From Halococcus sediminicola (GTDB lineage: Archaea > Halobacteriota > Halobacteria > Halobacteriales > Halococcaceae): DNA of 64,000 nt. A program made the translations under genes and the position numbers. The DNA is taken from the NCBI RefSeq assembly GCF_000755245.1, contig NZ_BBMP01000026.1, positions 62,001-126,000 of the forward strand, in the 5' to 3' direction. Below, piece by piece: positions 53,259-63,902 of the stretch. Within the stretch, counting starts at the first letter, position 1. Every line of letters begins with the position of its first letter. The notes beneath the pieces were generated by a model. It made no database searches. It was not told the origin of the DNA and saw only the letters and a list, made by a program, of their open reading frames with translations.

Positions 53259-54776
53259 ATGTCTTCAGAAACACAGCAGATCGACGATAGCCGCGACGAG
53301 ATCAGAGAACGCCACAGCGAGGCGCGCGAGGAACTGCTCGCCGACTCGTACGACCACTACATCGGCGGCGAGTGGGTCGAAAGCGTCTCGGGCGAGACCT
53401 TCGAGACGCGCGACCCCACCACGGGAGAGGTGCTCGCGGAAGCACAGGCAGGAAATAGCGAGGACGTCGACCGTGCGGTCGAGGCGGCGTGGGAAGCCTA
53501 CGAGAGCGAGTGGGCCGACACGGATGGAACGAAGCGCCAGCGCCTGCTCACCGAGATCGCCGACCGCATCGAGGAGAAGCGTAACGAGATAGCGAAAATC
53601 GAAACGCTCGACAACGGCAAACCCATCCGCGAGGCGCGCGCCGACGTCGCGCTCGTCGCCGACCAGTTCCGCTACTTCGCGGGCGCGGCCCGCACCCACG
53701 GGGGCGAGACCGTTCCCTCCGGTAGTGGGAAGTCGATTCAGACGCTCCGCGAGCCATATGGAGTCATCGGCGCGGTCGTGCCGTGGAACTTCCCGCTGCT
53801 GATCGCCTCGTGGAAACTCGCGCCGGCGCTGGCTGCCGGCAACTGTGTGGTTCTCAAACCCGCCGAACAGACGCCGCTGTCGGTTCTCAAGGTTATGGAG
53901 GAGATCGACGACGTGCTTCCCGATGGCGTCGTCAACGTCGTGACGGGCTACGGCGAGGAGGCCGGTGCGCCGCTGACGGGGCACGAGGACGTCCGCAAGG
54001 TTTCGTTCACTGGCTCGACCGCGGTCGGCAAGGAGGTCATGAAGGCCGCCGCCGAGAACGTTTCGGATGTCACCCTCGAACTCGGCGGGAAGAGTCCCGT
54101 GGTGGTGTTCCCGGACGCCGACGTCCAGCAGGCCGTCCGAGTCATGATGCTCGCCATGTTCTACAACACCGGCGAGTGCTGCACTGCGGGCACGCGCCTG
54201 TTCGTCCACGAAGACATCTACGAGGAGTTCATGGATGCCTTCGTCGAGAGCGCCGAGAGCCTACAGATGGGCGATCCGCTCTCGAAGGACACCCGATTGG
54301 GTCCCAAGGTCTCCGAAGAGCAGGTCGAGCGCACGCTCTCGTACGTCGAGCAGGCCAGAGAGGACGGCGCGCGCATCGTTACTGGTGGGGGTCAGCCCGA
54401 CGACGACGCGCTCGCGGACGGCTGTTTCGTGGTTCCCACGGTGATCGACGATATCGACCACGACTCCAAGCCCGTTCAGGAGGAGATATTTGGACCTGTG
54501 GAGGAGGTCTTCGCGTGGTCGGACTACGACGAGATGATGGAGAAAGCCAACGATGTCGATTACGGGCTCGCGGCGGGCGTCATCACGAACGACCTCCCGA
54601 AGGCGAATCGTGCCGCGCGCGACATCGAGGCGGGCAACATCTGGGTCAATCAATACAACGACTTCCCGGCCGGCCAGCCCTTCGGCGGGTTCAAACAGTC
54701 GGGCATCGGCCGTGAGCAGGCCGAGGAGACCCTCGATCACTACTCACAGACCAAGACGATCAACATGAACCTGTAG
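53259..54776 (+). CDS. Aldehyde dehydrogenase (NAD(P)+), end of paa operon
   Basis: 505 residues. ALDH superfamily signature: VVPWNFPLLIASWKLAPALAAGNCVVLKPAEQTPLS, catalytic Glu in LELGGKSPVVVF, catalytic Cys in YNTGECCTAGTRLFV, and the end QYNDFPAGQPFGGFKQSGIGRE. It begins 18 nt after the zinc-ribbon gene, so belongs to the operon. Bacteria use PaaZ (ALDH plus hydratase fusion) to open and oxidise the oxepin ring; this ALDH might do the aldehyde step, though its sequence looks like betaine-aldehyde/general ALDHs. Assignment to the step is inference. Confidence 0.88.
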   Translation: MSSETQQIDDSRDEIRERHSEAREELLADSYDHYIGGEWVESVSGETFETRDPTTGEVLAEAQAGNSEDVDRAVEAAWEAYESEWADTDGTKRQRLLTEIADRIEEKRNEIAKIETLDNGKPIREARADVALVADQFRYFAGAARTHGGETVPSGSGKSIQTLREPYGVIGAVVPWNFPLLIASWKLAPALAAGNCVVLKPAEQTPLSVLKVMEEIDDVLPDGVVNVVTGYGEEAGAPLTGHEDVRKVSFTGSTAVGKEVMKAAAENVSDVTLELGGKSPVVVFPDADVQQAVRVMMLAMFYNTGECCTAGTRLFVHEDIYEEFMDAFVESAESLQMGDPLSKDTRLGPKVSEEQVERTLSYVEQAREDGARIVTGGGQPDDDALADGCFVVPTVIDDIDHDSKPVQEEIFGPVEEVFAWSDYDEMMEKANDVDYGLAAGVITNDLPKANRAARDIEAGNIWVNQYNDFPAGQPFGGFKQSGIGREQAEETLDHYSQTKTINMNL

Positions 54777-54829
54777 CGCCGACACACTCCGCCGGCAGAA
54801 CTGTTTTCGAGAATCGAAGCGGGGCGGCG

Positions 54830-55180
54830 CTATTCGGCGCGGAAGATCGGTGCGGTCTCTCCGCTTTCGAGCACACCGTCGAAGACCACCCGGTCGCCGA
54901 TGTCGACGTCGCCCTCCAGCCGAGCGGTCACGCGCGCGCCGTCGAGTTGGACGGTGCCGACTTGATAGGGTCCCTCGAAGCCCGTCGGCGGGACCTGAAT
55001 CGTCGTTTCGGTGTAGACTTCACCTTCTTCGGGGAGTTCGGTCGTCTCCATGTCGCGGCCGCCACAGTCGTTACAGACCACGAACGGCGTGCCGTAGGTC
55101 GCGCCGCAGTCCTGACAGCGCATCCCCAACAGATCGCCGTCTTCAAGCGCCGCGGTCCACTCGTCGTGGGTGAGGCTCAT
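54830..55180 (-). CDS. Zn-ribbon OB-fold (DUF35) protein, thiolase partner
   Basis: 116 residues from ATG 55180. Rubredoxin-like zinc knuckle MRCQDCGATYGTPFVVCNDCGGRD (four Cys), then an OB-fold with VGTVQLDGARVTARLEGDVDIGDRVVF. DUF35 proteins form complexes with thiolase-like or HMG-CoA synthase proteins and help pass acyl groups. Its start lies in the thiolase stop (4-nt overlap ATGA), so it is made together with it. The longer frame through the thiolase gene is a shadow. Confidence 0.9.
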   Translation of the reverse strand: MSLTHDEWTAALEDGDLLGMRCQDCGATYGTPFVVCNDCGGRDMETTELPEEGEVYTETTIQVPPTGFEGPYQVGTVQLDGARVTARLEGDVDIGDRVVFDGVLESGETAPIFRAE

Positions 55181-56343
55181 CCGCGCACCTCCAGCACCGA
55201 CACGACGGTAGTGGCGGCGTCGCCACCCAGATTGTGCGCGACGGCTTTCTCGGCACCGTCGATCTGGCGTTCGTCCGCGTTCCCCCGCAACTGCTCGGTG
55301 AGTTCGACGATTTGTCCTGTGCCTGTGGCCCCGATGGGGTGGCCCTTCGCCTTCAACCCGCCCGAGGGATTGATGGGTCGGTCGCCGTCCATCGAAGAGC
55401 GGCCCTCGGCGGCGGCAGGCCCACCCTCGCCGTCCTCGAAGAAGCCGATGGCCTCGCTCGCCATCACCTCGGCTCCGGTGAAGCAGTCGTGGACCTCGGC
55501 GAAGGCCATCTCGTCGGCGCTCGCCTCGGCCTGCTCGTAGGCCTGCGTGGCGGCGTCGCGGGCGGCCTGCGTCGCGTGCGGGACGGGTTTGGCGCTCAGC
55601 GGCACGACGTCCGTCGCGTGGCCGACGCCGCTCACGTCCACAGGGTCGTCGAACGAGTCGGCGCGGTCGTCGCTCGTGACGATCACGGCGCTCGCACCGT
55701 CCGAAAACGGACAGCAGTCCATGAGGTGGAACGGGTCGGCGACGACGGGCGAGTCGAGCACTTCCTCCACCGTGACCTCTTTGCCGAAGTGGGCGTTCGG
55801 GTTGCGGGTGCCGTTGTCGTGATTTTTCACGGCGACGTGGGCGAGCTGCTCCTCGGTCGTGCCGTGTTCGTGCATGTGCCGTTTCGTGAGCAGCGCGAAC
55901 ACGCCCGGGAAGGTGAGGCCCGTGGGCTGTTCGTAGTGGCGGTCCGAGGCGGAGGCGAAGATGCGCGTCATCTCGCCGGTTCCAAGCCCCGTCTCTGGGG
56001 TACAGCGCTCGACGCCACCCACCAACACCGTGTCGTGCACGCCCGTCTCGACGGCCTCGACGGCGTTTTTGAACGCGTTCGAGGAGGTCGCACAGGCGTC
56101 CTCGTAGCGCTGGCAGGGAACGCCCGCGAGACCGATCTGCGAGGCGACCGCCGGCGCGAGGTGCGTGTCGTTTTCGGTCTGGCCGCCCATCGCGTTGCCG
56201 AAGTAGAGGGCATCGATGTCGTCCGAACCGACGTTGGCGTCGTCGTACGCGCCGAGTGCCGCCTCGGCGAACAGTTCGGAGAGAGTGCCCTCGTGGACGC
56301 CGAACGTCGTCATGTCGGCACCCACGACGCTTGCTCGTGTCAT
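55177..56343 (-). CDS. Thiolase family protein (SCP-x/acetyl-CoA acyltransferase type)
   Basis: 388 residues from ATG 56343 (MTRASVVGADMTTFG). Active-site Cys in CQRYEDACATSSNAFKNAV, second region EVHDCFTGAEVMASEAIGFFE, and the His loop in GGLKAKGHPIGATGTGQIVEL. This is the SCPx/DUF35-linked class, which cleaves or makes beta-ketoacyl-CoA with a DUF35 partner; the partner overlaps it by 4 nt. In this region it could serve the last beta-oxidation-like steps of phenylacetate or fatty acid breakdown. Confidence 0.92.
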   Translation of the reverse strand: MTRASVVGADMTTFGVHEGTLSELFAEAALGAYDDANVGSDDIDALYFGNAMGGQTENDTHLAPAVASQIGLAGVPCQRYEDACATSSNAFKNAVEAVETGVHDTVLVGGVERCTPETGLGTGEMTRIFASASDRHYEQPTGLTFPGVFALLTKRHMHEHGTTEEQLAHVAVKNHDNGTRNPNAHFGKEVTVEEVLDSPVVADPFHLMDCCPFSDGASAVIVTSDDRADSFDDPVDVSGVGHATDVVPLSAKPVPHATQAARDAATQAYEQAEASADEMAFAEVHDCFTGAEVMASEAIGFFEDGEGGPAAAEGRSSMDGDRPINPSGGLKAKGHPIGATGTGQIVELTEQLRGNADERQIDGAEKAVAHNLGGDAATTVVSVLEVRG

Positions 56344-56392
56344 CGACGATGATTGGGGATGGACGCACAAAGACCTACCGAGGCCGGACGAG

Positions 56393-57160
56393 TCAGTGTG
56401 CCGCGTAGCCGCCGTCGACGACGTGAACCTCGCCGGTCGCGTACGAGGCCGCGTCGCCCGCGAGATAGACCGCCGTGCCGGCGATCTCCTCCGGGTCGGC
56501 GAAGCGGTCCTGTGGAATCTCGTCGAGAAGTTCCTCGTGGATGGCCTCGTTGTCCCGAACGCCCTCGGTGAACTCGGTTTTCACGTAGCCGGGCGCGAGC
56601 GCGTTGACACGGATGTCGGGTGCCCATTCGACCGCGAGGGTCCGCGTCAGTCCCACTATCGCGTGTTTCGATGCCGTGTAGGGTGCTTGGTAGGGGAGTC
56701 CAACGACGCCGCCGACGCTGGCGACGTTCACGATGGCCCCCTCTCCGTCGCGCTCGTCGACCCGGCGGGCGAACTCGCGCGCACACCGGAAGGCCCCGGT
56801 CGCGTTCACGCTAATAATGTGCTCCCACGTCTCGATGTCGAGGTTCTTCGCGTCGCCGAAGTAGGGGTTCGTGCCCGCGTTGTTCACGAGGACGTCCACC
56901 GAATCGAACGCTTCCTCGGCGCGGTCGAACGCCGCCGCGATCGCCGGGCCGTCCGTCACGTCGGCCGTGCAGGCGATGGCCACACCCCCACCCGCATCGA
57001 TGCGTTCGACGGTCGCTTCGAGGTCGCCCTCTGAGCGGGCGAGCGCCACCACGCTCGCGCCCGCCTCGGCCATTTCGAGGGCGATTGCTTCGCCGATACC
57101 TCTGCTAGCCCCCGTCACGAGCGCTACGCGACCGTCGAGCGAGAAGCGTTCGAGTCCCAT
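56393..57160 (-). CDS. SDR family oxidoreductase, FabG-like
   Basis: 255 residues from ATG 57160. Rossmann motif TGASRGIGEAIALEMAEAG, NNAG in DVLVNNAGTNPY, catalytic Ser in VNVASVGGVVG, and YTASKHAIVGLTRTLAVEWAP with Tyr/Lys; C-terminal GEVHVVDGGY. It reduces or oxidises a hydroxyacyl or similar substrate with NAD(P)H. Near the thiolase it could be a 3-hydroxyacyl-CoA dehydrogenase; substrate unproven. The frame extends to 57217 but family start is at 57160. Confidence 0.9.
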   Translation of the reverse strand: MGLERFSLDGRVALVTGASRGIGEAIALEMAEAGASVVALARSEGDLEATVERIDAGGGVAIACTADVTDGPAIAAAFDRAEEAFDSVDVLVNNAGTNPYFGDAKNLDIETWEHIISVNATGAFRCAREFARRVDERDGEGAIVNVASVGGVVGLPYQAPYTASKHAIVGLTRTLAVEWAPDIRVNALAPGYVKTEFTEGVRDNEAIHEELLDEIPQDRFADPEEIAGTAVYLAGDAASYATGEVHVVDGGYAAH

Positions 57161-57267
57161 ACCGCCTCTCCGCCGCCGAGTGCAATAAGCGTCGAGATGG
57201 CTCGCCCGAACCTTCACGAACCATCATCCATAGCCAGCGTTATGCCACATCCCTGCGGAGTCGGGAC

Positions 57268-58116
57268 ATGGCGCTCGAAGAACCCGATTTGAGCGGGCGG
57301 ACCGCGTTCATCACCGGCACCACGAGGGGCATCGGCAAGCAGGTCGCGCTCGCACTCGCCGAGGCCAGCTGCAATATCGTCTCGACAGGGAAGACCGTCG
57401 ACGACCGCGATAGCGACCTCGACGGGACGATTCACGAGACTGCCACGGAGTGCGAGGAGAAGGGTGTCGACGCACACGCCATCCAGTTGAACCTGCGCGA
57501 CGAAGGCCAGATCGAGGCGGCCGTCGCCGAGGCCATCGACGTCTTCGGCGAGGTAGACATCGTCATCAACAACGCGAGTGCCATCCAGATGGCTCCTGTC
57601 GAGGAGTTGCCGGCCAACCGCTTCGACCTGCTGACCGACGTGAATATCCGAGGCACGTATCTCACGTCCCGGGCGTTCATCCCCCATCTCAAGGAGATCG
57701 GCGGCGGGCGGATTTTGACGAACGCACCCCCTGTGATGGTCGACCGCGCGCCCGGTGAGGCCGCCTACGCGTGGTCGAAGATGGGGATGACCTTCGTCAC
57801 GCTCTCGCTTGCGAGCGAACTGTCGGGGACTGGAATTGCGGCGAACAGTTTCTGGCCCGTGACCGCCATCGACACGCGCGCGACGCGCTATTTCGGGATG
57901 GGAACCGAGGACGACTGGCGCTCGCCCGACATCGTTGCGGACACCGTGCTCGAACTGCTCGCGCGCGACGCCGACTTCACGGGCAACGCCGTCTACGACG
58001 AGGACGTGCTCCGCGAGGCCGGCGTCACCGACTTCTCGAAGTACAATCTCACCGAGGGCGACCCGGCTCCGATGTCGGCACAACTGTTCGACCCCGACTA
58101 CGAGCGCCCCGCCTGA
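57268..58116 (+). CDS. SDR family protein, HSDL2-like, with Ser replaced in the active site
   Basis: 282 residues. Start LSGRTAFITGTTRGIGKQVALALAEASCNIV and INNASAIQMAPVEELPANRF are like HSDL2-type SDRs, as is FIPHLKEIGGGRILTNAPPVM. In HSDL2 relatives the motif is ...SPP; here it is NAPP, so the catalytic Ser seems to be Ala, though YAWSK (Tyr-x3-Lys) is present. The C-terminus has a further ~60 residues (TGNAVYDEDVLREAGVTDFSKYNL) typical of that group. Activity may be altered. Separate transcript from the ACAD gene. Confidence 0.85.
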   Translation: MALEEPDLSGRTAFITGTTRGIGKQVALALAEASCNIVSTGKTVDDRDSDLDGTIHETATECEEKGVDAHAIQLNLRDEGQIEAAVAEAIDVFGEVDIVINNASAIQMAPVEELPANRFDLLTDVNIRGTYLTSRAFIPHLKEIGGGRILTNAPPVMVDRAPGEAAYAWSKMGMTFVTLSLASELSGTGIAANSFWPVTAIDTRATRYFGMGTEDDWRSPDIVADTVLELLARDADFTGNAVYDEDVLREAGVTDFSKYNLTEGDPAPMSAQLFDPDYERPA

Positions 58117-58180
58117 CTTCCGTCGAGTCACCGCCGGGACGAGGAACTATGTGGGTGCTCCCCGAACGATGCGGACACAC

Positions 58181-59416
58181 ATGGCACGGAACGCAGCGAG
58201 CGACGTGGGGGTTTCGTTCAACACCGACGAGGAAACCCGTCTCGTTCTCCAGAGCCTCGACGAGTTCCTCGAGCGGGAAGTCGAGCCGATCGCCGAGGAG
58301 TTGGGCGAGACGCTCACGAACCCACGGCTCGGCCACGAGCCGGATGGACGACTCACGGACGAGGTGCTCGACGCCATCGGCGAGATTCGGAGAAAAAGCG
58401 CCGAAGCGGGCTACTACGCGATGAACCTCCCCGAGGAGGTCGGTGGCGAGGGCGTCCCGGCCGTGATGTGGTATCGCGCGAACAGGTATCTCGCAGGGTC
58501 GGGCGTGCCGCTCGCGAACGAGGTGCTCGCCGGTCCCGAAGGCCCGAAACCGCTGCTCGCGGCCGCCGAGGGCGAGCAGGTCGAGAAATACCTGAAGCCG
58601 GCGATAGCCGCCGAAAAGACGACCGCGTTCGCCCAGACCGAACCCGGTGTGGGGTCTGACTCGCCGAACATGACCACCAGCGCCGAGCGTACCAGCGGGC
58701 ACGCAGGCGACGGCTGGATTCTCAATGGGACGAAACAGTGGATAACGAACGCGCCGTACGCCGATTTCGTGCAGGTGTTCGCCCGGACCACGCCACAGGA
58801 GGAGGCGGGCCGTCACGGCGGCGTCACGTGTTTCATCGTCGAAGCGGGCGAGTACGAGGTCGGCGCGCTCAACAACGCCGTCGGCTCGGTGGGCCGACAG
58901 GCCGAACTCCGCTTCGACGACGTGTGGGTGCCCGAGGACAGGATACTCGGCACGGTCGATGCGGCCTTCTACGACGCGATGGGCTTTCTCGGTCTCGGCC
59001 GGCTCGAAATCGGCGCGCAGGCGGTCGGGCGCACCGAGTGGCTGCTCGACCAAGCGACCGAGTTCGCCAACGACCGCGAGGCGTTCGGCCGTTCGATCGG
59101 GGATTTCCAGTCGATTTCGCACAAGATTGCCCGCGGGCGGGCGAACAACTACGCCGCGGATGCCGCCGGCCTGCGGTGTGCGTGGCTGCTCGACGAGGGG
59201 GAAAGCGCAATCGCCGAATCGTCGATGCTGAAGTGGCTCGCCACGAACACCTTCTGGGAGGTCGCCGACGACGTGGTGCAGGTCCACGGCAGCAGCGGCC
59301 TCGCGGAGGAGAACCCGTTCATGGACCGGCTGCACGAGGCGCGCATCTTCCGCATCGTCGAGGGCACCGACGAGATCCAGCTCAACACCATCGCCAGCCA
59401 GCTCGGTCTCGGGTAA
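58181..59416 (+). CDS. Acyl-CoA dehydrogenase
   Basis: 411 residues from ATG 58181 (an in-frame ATG at 58169 is also possible). The acyl-CoA dehydrogenase features are AFAQTEPGVGSDSPNMTTSAE, GWILNGTKQWITNAPYADFVQVFART, FGRSIGDFQSISHKIARG and the C-terminal RIFRIVEGTDEIQLNTIASQLGLG with a Glu in the usual base region. FAD enzyme that introduces the alpha-beta double bond in acyl-CoA and passes electrons to ETF; the Etf genes at 31.6-34.5 kb are a possible acceptor. Substrate unknown. Confidence 0.92.
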   Translation: MARNAASDVGVSFNTDEETRLVLQSLDEFLEREVEPIAEELGETLTNPRLGHEPDGRLTDEVLDAIGEIRRKSAEAGYYAMNLPEEVGGEGVPAVMWYRANRYLAGSGVPLANEVLAGPEGPKPLLAAAEGEQVEKYLKPAIAAEKTTAFAQTEPGVGSDSPNMTTSAERTSGHAGDGWILNGTKQWITNAPYADFVQVFARTTPQEEAGRHGGVTCFIVEAGEYEVGALNNAVGSVGRQAELRFDDVWVPEDRILGTVDAAFYDAMGFLGLGRLEIGAQAVGRTEWLLDQATEFANDREAFGRSIGDFQSISHKIARGRANNYAADAAGLRCAWLLDEGESAIAESSMLKWLATNTFWEVADDVVQVHGSSGLAEENPFMDRLHEARIFRIVEGTDEIQLNTIASQLGLG

Positions 59417-59489
59417 CATCGACGCGAACGCGCCGCTCGCACCGTCGTCACGACGACAGGTCCTTGAGCGCCCGCCACCTTTTGTCGGC

Positions 59490-60176
59490 GTGAACCGCAA
59501 ACGCCTCGGTATCGTCGGTGTGGCCGCTGTCGGCGGTGTGGTCGGCGTCTGGAGTGCGTTCGGACTGCTGCGCTCGCGCTCGGTCGAGCGCGTCGGATAC
59601 ACGGTGGAGCGAACCATCGACGACCGGACGGAGATTCGACGCTATCCAGAACTGACCCGCGTCGAAACCACCGGTTCCTCGAACCGTGAGGCGTTCAGAC
59701 GGCTGTTCGAGTACCTCCAGGGCGCGAACGCATCCCGCTCGGAGGTGGCGATGACCGCACCGGTCCGCACCGGCGAGGACGGCGAGACCAGCGAGAAGGT
59801 CCCGATGACTGCACCCGTTCACACCGACACTGGCGAATCGGTGTCGATGACTGCGCCCGTCCGCACCGACAAGGACGAGGAGAACGGGGTACGGATGGGA
59901 TTCTATCTCCCCGAGAAGTACACGCCGAACACGGCCCCGCAACCGACCGACCCCGACGTCTCGCTCGCCGTCGAGCCGCCGCGGTCGGTCGCCACGCGCC
60001 GCTTCTCGTGGTGGGCGACCGACTGGCGGACGAGTCGCCAGCAGTCGAAACTGCTCGATACGCTCGCTGATACCGAGGTACAGCCGACCGGCGAGCCGTT
60101 CGTCCTCGGTTACGACGACCCGTCGACGCCGCCGTTCCTGCGGACCCACGAGGCCGCCGTCGACGTCGAGTGGTAG
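59490..60176 (+). CDS. SOUL heme-binding family protein
   Basis: 228 residues, GTG start. An N-terminal hydrophobic segment (GIVGVAAVGGVVGVWSAFGLL) is a membrane anchor or signal. SOUL domain: YTVERTIDDRTEIRRYPELTRVET, SEVAMTAPV, then two further MTAPV motifs (three in all, where two are usual) and FYLPEKYTPNTAPQPTDPDVSL. SOUL proteins bind heme or porphyrin; in archaea the role is unknown. Stands alone with a normal start; the end borders the small zinc-finger gene on the other strand. Confidence 0.88.
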   Translation: MNRKRLGIVGVAAVGGVVGVWSAFGLLRSRSVERVGYTVERTIDDRTEIRRYPELTRVETTGSSNREAFRRLFEYLQGANASRSEVAMTAPVRTGEDGETSEKVPMTAPVHTDTGESVSMTAPVRTDKDEENGVRMGFYLPEKYTPNTAPQPTDPDVSLAVEPPRSVATRRFSWWATDWRTSRQQSKLLDTLADTEVQPTGEPFVLGYDDPSTPPFLRTHEAAVDVEW

Positions 60177-60245
60177 GCGACGCGCCGCGCGGGACGTGGA
60201 TGGTCGGTGTGTCGAACGGCCCCGACAAGGGACCGAAACCGGCGA

Positions 60246-60380
60246 TTACTGGAGGTAGCTCGGTTCCTCGGCGTCGCAGGTCTCCTCGTGCTGTTCGGCC
60301 TCGTCGGCGGCGTCGAACATGAGGCCGCAGTGTTCGCATTCGTACCACGTTATGCCGTCGCGCTCGGTTTCGCGCACCAT
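60246..60380 (-). CDS. Small C2H2-type zinc-finger protein
   Basis: 44 residues from ATG 60380; too short for most gene callers. The only structured part is ITWYECEHCGLMFDAADEAEQHEETC: CxxC then HxxxxC, a C2HC/C2H2-like single finger common in haloarchaea. The open frame upstream of 60380 is Arg-rich and unlikely to be translated. DNA, RNA or protein binding is possible; target unknown. Confidence 0.75.
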   Translation of the reverse strand: MVRETERDGITWYECEHCGLMFDAADEAEQHEETCDAEEPSYLQ

Positions 60381-60406
60381 ACCGGTGGTGGGCCATCGGA
60401 GCCTAA

Positions 60407-62602
<2,196 letters not shown>

Positions 62603-62614
62603 GGAGTCGCGCGC

Positions 62615-62854
62615 TCAGGCCGCCCGCACTCGCAGCAGTTCCCGCACGACCCTCGTCCCGACCCGCACCAGCGTGTACGTCATAGTCACGAGCACGCCGA
62701 CACCCACCGCAACCATCGGGTTGGTGACGGCCCACAAGAGCACGGGCACGAGCACCACCGCACCGTAGACGACCGCCACATCCCGCGGACCAACCTCTGC
62801 GTTCAGCCACCGGTTCCGCTCGGTCCGTCCGTGTCGCGTCGTTCGTCCCCTCAT
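62615..62854 (-). CDS. Small hypothetical membrane protein
   Basis: 79 residues from ATG 62854. An N-terminal Arg-rich part (RGRTTRHGRTERNRWLNAEVGPRD) is followed by two membrane helices, VAVVYGAVVLVPVLLWAV and MVAVGVGVLVTMTYTLVRVG, with a basic end RVVRELLRVRAA. No family recognised. The minus-strand AT-rich box at 62884-62893 lies about 30 bp upstream and supports this start rather than the ATG at 62875. Confidence 0.6.
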   Translation of the reverse strand: MRGRTTRHGRTERNRWLNAEVGPRDVAVVYGAVVLVPVLLWAVTNPMVAVGVGVLVTMTYTLVRVGTRVVRELLRVRAA

Positions 62855-62883
62855 ACATGTGATGAGAAGGGCCACGCCACCAA

Positions 62884-62893
62884 AAATATAATC
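62884..62893 (-). promoter_or_regulatory. TATA-like box of the small membrane protein gene
   Basis: Minus-strand ATTATATTTT, about 30-39 bp before ATG 62854. Upstream is TACA-TTTT-TGTA (62899-62910), a short inverted repeat. Confidence 0.5.
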
Positions 62894-62918
62894 TGAAATA
62901 CATTTTTGTAACGAGCCT

Positions 62919-62938
62919 TACTGAATTCGATTTCAGTA
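62919..62938 (-). terminator. 7-bp hairpin after the wHTH/zinc-ribbon gene
   Basis: TACTGAA-TTCGAT-TTCAGTA is a perfect inverted repeat 15-34 nt after the stop codon at 62953. It may end the transcript or be an operator for the next gene; no T-tract directly follows it. Confidence 0.35.
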
Positions 62939-62952
62939 GCGACCCACGGCGT

Positions 62953-63834
62953 TCAGGTCTCGCTGCGGCGGGTCTCGACCAGCGACAGGTCGCCGTCGAG
63001 GGTCGCGTGGAAGCGTTCGTCGTCGAGGTCGATGGCGAGTTCGAGTTCCCACGGGTCGGTCGATTGGACAGTCGTGTGGTCGTCGCTCACACACCAGTCG
63101 AGTTTCCAATAGGGCGTCACGCCGAGGTCGATGCCGTGGTCGCGGTGGAAGGCGACGACGGGCGAGCGGTCGAGCAGGCTCAGACCGACCGCCGAACAGA
63201 GGCTGTGGTTGCACTGCTCGCAGACGTGGTCGGCGCGAAGCCCGACCCCGAGACAGCACTCACCCTCCTGCGATATCGTCGTTTGCATCCGCCCGCTGCA
63301 CTCGGGACACACTCCATCTTTGGCGAGACAGTGGAGGTGGCGCACGCGCTGGTCGAACGCGTCGAGGACCTCCTCGTTCGTGCGGTCGTTGAGTCCGCCC
63401 GGCGGGAAGGAGTATTCGCCGTGGGCGCGCCCACAGTCGGGACAGTCGAGTGCGAGCATCTCCTCGTCGTAACTCGCCACGAGCGCTTCGCCACACCGGG
63501 TGCAGCCGTCGTCGGTCGTGAACGGTTCGAGCCGTGGGTGTTCGGTGAACGACCCCGCGAGCACCGCGCGGACGACCTTCGCGCCGGCGGTGCGGAGTTC
63601 GTAGCCAGCCTCCGCTTTTCGGACGTACTGGTCGGTGAGCTTTCCGAGGTGATAGTTGAACTGTGCGCTGTCGCGCATTCCTACCATCTCGTTGAGTGCC
63701 GAGAAACGGACGGGTTCCTCATCGGCCCGCCAGAGCGCTTCGAGAATACTCAGTCGGGTTTCGTTCCCGATGAGCGCGAACGCATCCGCCGGCGCGACGC
63801 ACTCGACGCACTCCTGGATGTCCGGTTTGCTCAT
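62953..63834 (-). CDS. wHTH regulator with zinc ribbons (haloarchaeal ArsR-like)
   Basis: 293 residues from ATG 63834 (MSKPDIQECVEC). Residues about 18-85 are an ArsR-like winged helix: AFALIGNETRLSILEALW and RDSAQFNYHLGKLTDQYVRK. Then zinc-binding segments: GCTRCGEALV, LDCPDCGRA, VCPECSGRM and HVCEQCNHSLC. The end is beta-rich. Such regulators are common in haloarchaea; the ligand and targets are unknown. CTTATTT on the minus strand (63857-63863) lies 23-29 bp upstream, fitting a leaderless start. Confidence 0.85.
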   Translation of the reverse strand: MSKPDIQECVECVAPADAFALIGNETRLSILEALWRADEEPVRFSALNEMVGMRDSAQFNYHLGKLTDQYVRKAEAGYELRTAGAKVVRAVLAGSFTEHPRLEPFTTDDGCTRCGEALVASYDEEMLALDCPDCGRAHGEYSFPPGGLNDRTNEEVLDAFDQRVRHLHCLAKDGVCPECSGRMQTTISQEGECCLGVGLRADHVCEQCNHSLCSAVGLSLLDRSPVVAFHRDHGIDLGVTPYWKLDWCVSDDHTTVQSTDPWELELAIDLDDERFHATLDGDLSLVETRRSET

Positions 63835-63856
63835 GGGTGATCTACCACGACCGGGG

Positions 63857-63863
63857 AAATAAG
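63857..63863 (-). promoter_or_regulatory. TATA box of the wHTH/zinc-ribbon gene
   Basis: Minus-strand CTTATTT, 23-29 bp before ATG 63834; supports that start over the in-frame opening at 63906. Confidence 0.5.
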
Positions 63864-63902
63864 TGTTCTTTCGGTGAACCGAGCACGGCTCGTCTGCCCG
63901 AG

